DNA of 64,000 nt from Luscinia megarhynchos (taxonomy: Eukaryota > Chordata > Aves > Passeriformes > Turdidae), in contig CM067568.1 in assembly GCA_034336665.1 (NCBI GenBank), forward strand, positions 38,048,770-38,112,769, given 5' to 3'. The notes under the pieces were generated by a model. It saw nothing but the letters and a program-made list of their open reading frames with translations, was not told the origin of the DNA and made no database searches. Shown here in pieces: positions 1 through 10,100 of this stretch (the first letter of the stretch is position 1; each line of letters opens with the position of its first letter). A program made the translations under genes and the position numbers.

Positions 1-121
1 CTTTAGGTGCCCTTTAGAAGGGTTTGTATTGATTTAATTACAAAAATTAAAATTATTAATAGATCAAGGTAATTAAAACCAAACTGGTAGACCCACACAC
101 ACACATAAAATTGAAGGGTAC

Positions 122-205
122 CTTTGGTGCATGTTCTAAATACTGCTTCCCTGCAGACATTTGTGTCAAGAGACGAAATTTATTGTCTTGAAGGACATAA
201 ATACC
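122..205 (-). CDS. TRAPPC6B: TRAPPC6B coding exon 4
   Basis: 84 nt reading [20 protein letters not shown] then QYLEHAPK. Acceptor TTAAACAG, donor GTACCC, phase 0. The remaining exons are beyond the left edge. Confidence 0.95.
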
Positions 206-3053
206 CTGTTTAAAAAGAAAAAATTGAGGGGTTTCGTTGAGTGTGCAGTAATATAAAATCCACATTTTCTGTGAATGGATTTGATTCGTAGATAAAAATA
301 TATATGATGTCATGCTGAAAAATAAAATTTTAGATTAAGGAACATGTTATTTAAATTGTATTATTTACTTACAAGGAATATAAAAAGAAAATATACTTAA
401 TTGTGCATATACAAAAAACCCCTAGATAATAATATGATCAGCTAACCCTAATGTACAATTCTCCTTGGAAGAGTCCTTCCAGTGATCAGAAAAAATAATT
501 CCACGCTAGAAAGTCTTTGGTAATATATCAAATGCATACTGATTTTTACATTCAAATCTCAGTCTTCATTGGGTTTTGCACATCTCTATGCTTATTCTCA
601 AATTTAGTGGGAATTATTATTATTTATAGTAGTACAGGCAATAATACCCAGCAGACAATCAAAGTAAAAATCTGGCATTTTCTACAATATAATTTTGTGC
701 AACAGTATGTATCTTAATAAATTAAGTATAAACACAGTATAGCTTTATCTACACCTGCCATTTTAATTTCCTTGCTACTGACTGTGCTACTTCAGACCTT
801 CATAAGCCTTGAACTTAAATTAAGGCTGCATATACAATCAAGATCTTAAGCTCAATACTGCAGATTTTTTGAATAAAACCCCAGATTACTAAAGTAATGA
901 CTATCTGTTTTTACTTGATAAACAAAACCTATTTTATTTGGCACAGTCCTTGTACAAATTCTCTTCTTCTTAATTTGACACAACAGGGAAACGGCCATAA
1001 AAAAACAAAGTCATTCAATGCGAAAAAAAATTTTTACTCTAGTAAAATGACTCCTTAAGTTAATTTGATGTGGCATAAAAAACTGTGGCTGTTGATATAG
1101 GAAAGCACATGGATTCAATGCAGTGTCACCTACAGGCAAATCTGAGAAGTTTCTCCAGTTTCTTATAAAAGTATTTTCAATACATTACAACTGTCTCAAC
1201 TGCTCAGAACTTAGCATTCTTCAAAGTAAAACAATCACAGCAGCCATTCTATTTAAATGGATGCTAAGAGAGTAACATCACTTTTTCAGTATTTTTAACT
1301 AACATTTATTAAGAGACAGACTAAAAAGTTCTTGTTTAAATGTTAATCAGCTGTAATCATTACTGTCCTTTCTGTAACACTGCAACAGTGCATATGAAAT
1401 TCAAAGCATTTCGTCTTTTCAAACAAGGTGGCAATAAAGACATCCTAGGCAATTACTAACTTGTATTCTAAATATGAATATTGAAAAACATGCTTTTTAA
1501 ACAAAACAAATATGGAACATTTTGGGTTTCTTATCTGGTAATTAATTCGCAATCGAGAAAAACAAAAAATGCACTAGCAACTCAAAACTTTCTAAGTTAA
1601 ATCTTAATCTACAGCATTAGTACCTGGTGATTAGTCCTTAGGTTATCTATTTGTTTTTTGAATACCGTTGTCCAAAAATCTTTGCAAATGAACTTCATAA
1701 TGTCTAATTCATCCTTGAACCTGGCAGTGTCTTTTGTAAACCTAAGAGAAAAGTAAGAAATATATCAATAATGATGGTACACATAACCCGACCAATTAAA
1801 CAGAGAAAAAAATTAAATGGTACTTTAAAATGGTATTTTTAAATGGTATTGTAAAACCATAATTTTTGAGGTTATTATAGAAATTAGTTTCCCAACCATC
1901 ATATAGTCTCATTCCATTTTTACTGCACATTCATCGAGTATTTTAACTCAAGAGCAACACAGTGTTATCTTAGTATCTGCAATATGATAGCAGAATAAGT
2001 TGTTTTAATTCCATGATCATCAAACATAGTTGACATACAGAAAGTTAGAAAGTGCTCCATCAGTTTTATCTTCAACAAGGTATCTAAACAGAAGATAAAC
2101 AAAACACTCACACCTATACTACTCCTTGGAAAGAGTCCTTCAAATAGGCAAAAGAACTCTAACATAGAAACAAGCATGTAAAACTTGTTCCCATTTTTCA
2201 GAAGGGACCTCTTTCTCTTCCTTACTTCAACTTTCTCTCCCTTCATCCTCCTTGAGGGTCTTTATCTGGCACTAAAGGACGATTTTATTCAACAAAAGCA
2301 TGACTTGAGAAACTCGAGAGTCTCCGCACGACCTCGGAACGAGGGCGTTGGAGTTGCACCGCGGGTGCCCAAAGGGCCCGAGCTGCTCAGTCCCCAGGAC
2401 TGAGAACACTTCATAAAAACGAAATAAAGTAAGAGCCAAACATAAAATTATGCTTAAGAAGTCAACCAGAAAAAGAATAAAGTCATAAAGCGAACCAGAA
2501 GCAGGAAACATGCGAAAGTCTACACAGAGTAGAATTAAAGATAACCTTAAGTATTAAAAGTAACCATGTATGTACCCTGACTCAGTTTTCACGACGGGAA
2601 GCACTAAGAAAACAACACACTCCAAAACTGTCCCAGGATACGCAAACACAGGTCCTCACAAGAACGAGATACGGAAAGAGGAGACGCCAGAACGACTGGT
2701 GGCAAGAGGAGCGCACTCTCCGCGCAGCCCAAGCGCCACACTTTGCCCGGGCAGGTGTGCTTTACCGGCGAGGGGAAAGCGCCGAGAAGGAGCAGCGGCC
2801 GCCAGGCCCCGGCGGGGACTCACCTCTCGATGAGCCCCTGCCCGACGCGGAAGCCCATGCTCTCCAGCTTGGTGGTGCAGCGCCCGTTCTCCTGCAAGAC
2901 ACAAGGCGCCGCGGCCGCAGCGTCAGCCCCGGCCGCTGCCGGGCGGCCTGGGGCGGCCCCGGCCCCACTCACCCCTTCGCCCTGCTCGGCGGCGCGGTAC
3001 AGCCCCGCCACCATCTCGCTGTGCAGCAGCAGGAACAGCGCCTCGTCCGCCAT
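122..3053 (-). CDS. TRAPPC6B: TRAPPC6B, trafficking protein particle complex subunit 6B (5' four coding exons; 3' end outside window)
   Basis: Subunit of the TRAPP tethering complexes (Bet3-like fold), which act as a Rab exchange factor in ER-Golgi and Golgi traffic. Coding exons on the minus strand are 3053-2973, 2891-2824, 1741-1624 and 205-122. Phases join without a break and give 117 codons; the family is about 158 aa, so roughly the last 40 residues lie left of position 1. Recognised by the N-terminus [20 protein letters not shown], then [32 protein letters not shown] and [20 protein letters not shown], which follow the mammalian protein almost residue for residue. One visible difference is Gly at the exon 1/2 junction (QGEG-ENGRC) where I recall Val in human. 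The ATG is the first in the CpG island and faces PNN. Very confident; the paralogue TRAPPC6A is less similar. Confidence 0.97.
206..2823 (-). other. TRAPPC6B introns 2 and 3, plus the sequence left of exon 4 (1-121)
   Basis: Intronic DNA at 206-1623 and 1742-2823, interrupted by exon 3. It is AT-rich with no repeat family I can name. Positions 1-121 are the start of the next intron and hold a short AC run near 93-105. ORFs here are short and show no protein similarity I recognise. Confidence 0.8.
1624..1741 (-). CDS. TRAPPC6B: TRAPPC6B coding exon 3
   Basis: 118 nt reading [17 protein letters not shown], then [19 protein letters not shown] and NHQ. Acceptor CTCTTAG, donor GTACTA. It is open in frame on the minus strand and joins exon 2 to restore an Arg codon. 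Confidence 0.95.
2824..2891 (-). CDS. TRAPPC6B: TRAPPC6B coding exon 2
   Basis: 68 nt reading [18 protein letters not shown] and on to GLIER, after a TCTTGCAG acceptor. It ends in phase 2 at a GTGAGT donor. The preceding intron is only 81 bp. Confidence 0.95.
2973..3053 (-). CDS. TRAPPC6B: TRAPPC6B coding exon 1
   Basis: Twenty-seven codons starting [14 protein letters not shown] and ending QGEG. The donor is GTGAGT (minus strand, from 2972), phase 0. Confidence 0.95.
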
Positions 3054-3998
3054 CGCCGGGGCCGCCGCCCCTTCCGGGCGGGCCCGGACACCCGCGGCAG
3101 CTCCGGGCCGAGACGGGGCGGTTCTCCCGCCGGGGAAGCGCTGGCAACGGGGCTCCGGCGTTCAGGCTCTGCAGAGCCCGCGGGGAGCCCAGGGGCTGAG
3201 GGAGAGCCGGAGCTGCGGCCCTGCCCCGCCCACCCTGCTGCCGGAGCCAGGCGGGGCGCGCGTGTCACTGCCTTCGAGACAGCGCCCGTGCCTGCCCTGC
3301 CCGCCGCGGGGAGCCACGGAGCGACTGGGCTGCAGCCGGGGAAGAGCGCGGTTTAAAGCCTCGCCGCCGCCCCGGGCGCCGTGCCTAACGCGCCGTGCGG
3401 AGCTGCCCGGCCACGCCGCTCCGGGCGGGATGTGAGGGAATTCACAGCAGCGGCCCCGGCACGCGTCAGGCCGCCATCCCAGCCAGCGTCAAGTAACGCC
3501 CCCGTCTATTGGCTCGCCGGGCACAGCGGCCTCTGATAGCTCAGTGGTGATTGGCCCGAGTCCCGAGCGTGCCGGCTCCTCGGCCCATTGAGTGGGAAAG
3601 CAGGATGTGTCCCGGGTGGGTGGGAACAAGCGGCCTCGAAGTGGCTTTCTGATTGGACTACAAGGAAATACCGTTTGAGTTCTTATTAGTTCTGTGTCAT
3701 GTCACTCCGCGGCCCCTTTAATTGATTTGTCGAGCTAGCAGGCAGCGCCTCCCGCTGGTTGGGCGGCGGGGATGCCAGTCTGCCGCTGGGCTCTGTGATT
3801 GGTGCGCGGTTCTGGCGAGCCAGCCTGGGGGGCGTGCCCTTTCCCGTCGGGCCCGGTGATTGGTGGTTCCGAGGCGGCCGCCGGGGTGCGATTGGCTGCG
3901 CCGTCCCGGCCCGCGGGCACCGAAGTGGGCGGGGCCCGCTCCCCCTGTTTCCCAGCGCTGCCTTGCGCGGGGCCCGGCCAGGCCGCGCGGCGGGCGGG

Positions 3999-4111
3999 AT
4001 GGCGGTGGCGGTGCGCGCGCTGCAGGAGCAGCTGGAGAAAGCCAAAGAAAGCCTCAAGCACGTGGACGAGAATATCCGCAAGCTCACGGGCCGGGACCCC
4101 AATGATGTGCG
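3999..4111 (+). CDS. PNN: PNN coding exon 1
   Basis: Starts [20 protein letters not shown], ends NDVR at a GTGAGG donor, phase 2. Confidence 0.96.
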
Positions 4112-7100
4112 GTGAGGCGGGGAGCGCCGGGCGCGCCGCTGTCCCGCGAAGGCAGGGCCGGGCGGAGGGGGGCGCGCGTCGGGCCTGCAGGGCGGGCGGC
4201 GCGGAGCCGGCCGCGGGTCCCGCGTCCCCGTGCGGGCCGTGCCCGCTCCGCAGCCGCGGCGATGGGGGAGCTCCGCCCCCGGCGGGGGGGCACGGCCGCC
4301 GAGCGCAGCGCGGAGCGGCCGCGGGCCCCTTGGGCCGGCGGGCAGCAGCGCCCCGGGGCCGGGCGGGCACCACTAACAGCGCCCACCGTCTCTTTCAGGC
4401 CCCCTCAAAACAGGCTGTTAGCCCTCACAGGCCCCGGTGGAGGTAGAGGGCGTGGGAGCTTATTGCTAAGGTAAGGAGAGCGGACGGTGGAGTTCCGTCC
4501 ATCCTTCCTCTGGCGGTGGTTCGTGCTGGGTGTGGTGTGTTCCTCGCTTGCCCCCGCTGCTCGCTGCGGTGCTGAATGAATGAGCATCAGAGCTGCCCTA
4601 CAGGGCTTTGGGGGTTAAATTTAAAGCGCCTTTTCGTTGTGAGTTGAAACAAGTTTAAATGGGTGGTTTTCCCCGACTTTCTCAGCTGTTAAACAGAAAA
4701 ATAAGGGGAAACATCAAAATGAAGGGAGGTATTGTGTGGTGGCTGGGACTTTATCTTTGAAATCGTTCAAGATCAATCTCTTGGTGATACAGAACTGGTA
4801 GGTGCTCCAGGAAGGATTTCAAAATACACGTGGATAAAACCACATCCTGAGAATTACTGCAGATAAAATGATTTGAACACAATGGGATGCTTGTTCTATG
4901 TAGCTCCTCAGTTAAATAAGTACAGAAATTCAAGGTGAAATTAAATGCTTCACAAGCAATGTGAACACTTCCTTGCAGTATTAACAGTAAATGGTGATAG
5001 AGCTGAGTAAAACATGTCCATGAAGCCAATTATAGTTCAATTATGCAGACTTGAGGTCCAGGGGTTAACCTAACTTGTTCTAAGACCACTAGTGTTTTCT
5101 TTTTAGGCGTGGATTCTCGGATAGTGGAGGAGGACCCCCAGCCAAACAGAGGGATCTTGAAGGTGCATCCAGTAGGTGAGTGCAAAAACTGATGCAACCA
5201 ACTTGTTTTTCCAAATGAGATTTTGTAACATTAAACCAAAAACTGATAATAACTGGGGACTTTCACTGTCTTATTTGAAGATTACTTATTCAAGAGTTGT
5301 TGGGAATAATTTGGGTGATAGCAAATCACTATGGTGAAATCTTTTTCATACCTTAGAGCCACATAAAGATGATATCAATAATACAAAGATACAGCAATAC
5401 AAAGATATTTGGAATTCTCTTTTGGTGTTATTTGGCATAAAATTTGTTATACTACGTTCTTCTTACTAGTGACATTTCTTTACAGAGAACACAAATTGAA
5501 TTATGATTGGGACCTCCTGTTCAATAAATTGAGTACAGGCAGTGTGATAAGAGGCTTGGATTTTGAGCTTTCATATCTGGATGCAAATCCACCAGATGCG
5601 ACTGATAATAGTGAGCTTAAGTGTTGTGGGCACTTAATGAATGATGGTAGTTCTTGTCCAAAGTAAAGCTTGCTTTGGAATTTTTGAGTTAGCAGAAAAT
5701 GAAGCTGGGAAACAGGAAAGTGCTATGCCACAAAGCTGAAAAATGAATGCTGAAAATAGCTTCAATTATTTATTTCAGGATTTATTTTATTTAAATTATT
5801 TGTTTTAAAGTTCTTTGTTAAAGCCTTAGTTCATCCGTGTCTCAAGTGGTAAGGCCTCTCTCCCATAGGTATTTGGTAGGTCACTTATTTAAATAGCATT
5901 TCCCATTTAGGAAATTGTACCAACCTTTCCACATCAATGCATTTAAATCTGTCTAGTGATCCCTTTATACCAATAGCCGTTTGTAGAGGTTCTGGAAAAG
6001 CACAGACATTTAAAAGAATGCATTCCAAATGTATTTTTAGAAGTCTGGTATGGTATTTGTGGATTCTTCTGGTTTTATTACTCTGCAAATTGTATTAAAA
6101 TTTAAACTGTTTTGTCTCACTGATTTTTACCAACAGAAGATTCTGTCTGTAAAATGTTTCTTACTGGCTTTTGGAACAGTGAGGAGATTTTTAGCTACGT
6201 GTTGGTTCTTCTGACTAGACATGCTTGTATTTTTCTCGTGCTGGAAGAGGTTCTCTCCTAAATACATATTCTCTAATGACCACTGGCTTTCTTCCTCAGG
6301 CTGGGTGGAGAACGTCGGACAAGAAGAGAATCACGCCAAGAAAGCGACGCAGAGGATGATGATATTAAAAAGGTAATATATAGTAAATAGAGCTGTTCAA
6401 AAAGAAACCTACCTGCAACATGATGAACAAACTAGTTTGTTTTTCTGTGTTTTAGCCAGCGTTGCCATCTTCTGTTGTTGCTACCTCCAAAGAGCGAACA
6501 CGTCGAGACCTTATACAAGATCAAAATATGGATGAGAAAGGAAAACAAAGGTATGCAGAAATCTCTTTTACCCTAACATGATATTTTTCAGTTCTACCAT
6601 AGAATTAGCTTAAGATTTAAAAGGTATTGCACACAAGCTATTGTGTATCAAAGATCATGTTGAAGAGCTACCATTATGGTATAAAACTTAATTTGAAAAA
6701 TATTCTCTGAAAATAATTCACAAGCAGCAACACATGCATTGTTCACGTAATTGACACAGATTCTATTTTTCTGGCCACCTACAGGAACAGGTTTGCTAAT
6801 GCTGTTTTAACGTTGTTTGAGTAGGACAAGTATCTGTAGCTTCATTGGTTGCTTAATTTCTTGGATTATTACAGCTGTTTTGGCTCATCATTTATTTTGT
6901 TGGTTGAAGGAGGGTTTTGGGTATGGTTCCTCACTCCCTCTGCCTCTTTTTTTAAATTAAGTTGTTCCATCATATTTCTTTTCTCATACTATTTTGACTT
7001 CTTATTTTGTGTACTGTCCTTCATTTTGCTTGCTTCTTTTAGATTCCTCCTATGTGTATCTCCTTTTTCCCGTATTTTATTTTTCTCTTAACTGAAATGC

Positions 7101-10100
7101 AGCTCTGTTGGTAAGAGGTATTGAAAAATCAAATTTGCAACTGTGTTCAACCTCTTGAGACTGCACTTCAGACTGCAAGTCACCCGGTGCAATAATAACT
7201 ATACCTCAAATAAACAGAAGAATTAGAACTGGAATAAGGAACTAAAGCTTCTTGGATAAGTCCCCACAGATTAACTGGCACAGTAAACTGTCACTTTGCT
7301 TGTTTCTTTTAGTTATAATTTAATGTCTGCTTTTGCTTCCATTACTAGGTTCTAATTGCTTCCCTCACAGGGAGACTTCCAAAATTCCTACTGAACTTCC
7401 TGGAGCTTCAGGCACTAAAAGCTTGTTCCCTTAGAATTGTAGTTTTACTGCTTTTCCATTCAGTAGTCTCTAAGGAGATGAGAAAACCAATATTGGTCTC
7501 TATGAATTGTGGTGGAAGGAGGTTCTTTAAGAGGACAACATCCACTGGACACTTGATTTTGCTCAGTGTCTTCTAGGATGTCATTCATAAACAAATGCAT
7601 TTTCAGTGATCTCTGACTTTCAGTTTTTTATCTGTTCCTCCTTTTACTATTTAATATACTTTTACCTTTCCATCTGAGGTTTGTGCCACTGTAATAGAAT
7701 GGTACTTCAGGAAGATAGTAGCATTTCCTTTCTCAGTTGATCAGGTAAAGGTTCAAGGCAAGTAAGAGAGTCTGCATCATGTTGTAAAGACTTAATTTGG
7801 GATTGAATGAAAAGAAATTGAAGGTGAAAGTCAAGAAACTAGTTCTTGCTCAGAAGAAGGAATTTGTTGAAGAACTTTACTTATTTTTCTCAAAACAACA
7901 CCGAATTGGATGAAAGCTGTTCTAGTTTCATCCCAAAGTGCAGTGTCTCATTGTTGGGCAACTGTAATAGATAAGCTTTCACTCCCTTGTGTCTCCATTT
8001 CCCCTTAATAGACTAAGCAGATTGTGGAGAGGGGAATGTATGCTTTTTAGAAAATCCAGTTTGCTCCCTTGTTGATAGCTCACACTGTATTTACTTGATT
8101 GTTTTTTCTTCAGTACTCTCTCCTTTAAGATTTTTAAAAACTTTTCCTTAGCATTATTATTTTCAGATGAAAAATGTGCAGACTTTCAGTTTTGCCAGTG
8201 CTAGCTGTTCTGTGTTATGGATAAGAGCTGTGTCTTACTTGTAAGCAAAATGATATGTCACTGTAAATTATATCCTGGACTGTTGGCACAGTCAGTAGGT
8301 CATCTATTGCTGATGGCCTTGGGTACTACTGAGCCTTTAAAAATAAGTATCTTTGAGGTGGAAGGCTTCTCTGATTATTTAATACAAATAAAAATCTTAG
8401 TACTTGAACTGAATCTCAATTTTCTTTTTGTTGTGGGTTTGTTTTTTTTCAGGAATCGACGTATATTTGGCTTGTTGATGGGCACTCTTCAAAAATTTAA
8501 ACAAGAGTCCACAGTCGCTATTGCTACTGAGAGGGTACTTACTTTAAATTCTATCAGATTGTAATAAAGCAAAATCATGTGATTAAGTTATTTCAAGTAA
8601 GAGTGAAAGTTCCCTACAATGTAGGTTGCAGGTGCAGCAAATTGGTGAGAGTGCATGTAGGTTTTTGTTACTTAATGCAGGGGAATGAGGGTGGGAAGCA
8701 GAAAAGGGATTCTTAGTATGACTTTGTAACCCTATTTCTGATCTTTGTGGAAACAAAAAGGCAATGTTAAGTGGAATTTAATCAGGTAACTATTTAAGAG
8801 GTCATAGACTATTTCTGGAAATAATAGGTATTACTGAAGCACTGCCTACCCTGGTGTGTTCCAGATGTTTAAATTATAACCAAATATACAGAAATCTATG
8901 CTTGGTTATGTTATCTGTCTAAAAATATCTTTCCTGTTCCAGTACAGATAACCAGAATTTGATTTTAATAAGTACATGTGTGATTGTACTGAAGCAAAGG
9001 CTTTGCATAGCTTAGTGATTACTTTAAAAATCTTGTATATGGGATGGTGGTAACTTTATTCTTAGTATGCCCTTTTAATTTGTGAAGGCTATGGTATTTG
9101 TTACTGTTGCACTAAATGGGTTATTCAGTTAACACTAATAACCTTTAGATTAAAAACACTGTTTGAAAGTTCAAGTTTCAGTAGACCAGTTGAAGCATGT
9201 AGAAAGATTTAAACTTAAAACGTTTTCTGTATAGTGTCAGCAGAGTTGACTCTCAGTGCTGGTATTGATTACTTTCAGATTCGGTATTTGGGTGGTTTAC
9301 CTAACTTGTCATGTGGCACATAAGACCAAAGTTCACTTTTGCCTGCTTGCATTAGAACAAAAAGCTATTTATCAAGGTGGTGTAGAAGCATGGAGTCCCT
9401 GTCTAATTTATAGCAGTATATGTTTACAAAAAGAGACTTTGACGATTTACTGCTCCTTGCAAAATTTTTCTGAGAATCCATATGGAGATTTTTTTTTGTT
9501 CATACAGATACACTTGCTACAAATCAAAGTTGAGGCCTGAGGAATTTTATGTCATAGCTATTTTGTTGTCCATGCAGTAAATTCTGGTTTTCACTGACAA
9601 TTATTGTGTACAATATCTGAGCACATGGCAGTCTAGGGCATATAAACGACAATTCCTGGATGGTAGCAATATATATAATTAGCAATTAATGTACTGGAGA
9701 TGTTCACAGTCTAATTTTTGGTTGGTCACAAACACTAGTCTGCAGTCCTACATTTGTTTCTGGACGAGTTGACTTTACTCTCTTCCAACTGGGAAATTTA
9801 CCTGATTTCCCTGATACCTCAAATACATTCCTTTTCCTTTTCTGCCATTGAGGAAAAAACCCCAACTTTTTGAAGCTTATATTGAAAATTATAAGTCCAA
9901 ACTGAAAGATTATAAAGTACACAGAAATTCACAGGGCTCCAGAACTACATAGCTAAGCCAACAAAGAATTAGGTGCCAGCAAGCAGTGACACTCTTCTTC
10001 CATTAGCTGTAGTTTAGGAGGTATTTCCTAATGTGTTTTTAGGAATGCATTTAATAGTGTAAATAATTGAGAAATTTTAAGTGGATCAAACTAGAACCCT

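Larger units (their letters stand above)
2640..4400. promoter_or_regulatory. CpG island: bidirectional TRAPPC6B/PNN promoter
   Basis: A strongly GC- and CpG-rich block separates the two divergent start codons (TRAPPC6B ATG at 3053 on minus, PNN ATG at 3999 on plus; 945 bp between them). It contains six ATTGG motifs, at 3508, 3550, 3652, 3798, 3859 and 3891. These are inverted CCAAT boxes typical of NF-Y-driven TATA-less housekeeping promoters. I see no TATA box. Shared promoter function is inferred from the head-to-head layout. Confidence 0.85.

Noticed and set aside
2743..3435. 230-aa plus-strand ORF across the TRAPPC6B/PNN CpG island
   Set aside because: GC-rich sequence lacks stops in most frames; composition is Pro/Ala/Arg/Ser noise and it overlaps TRAPPC6B exons 1 and 2 on the other strand.
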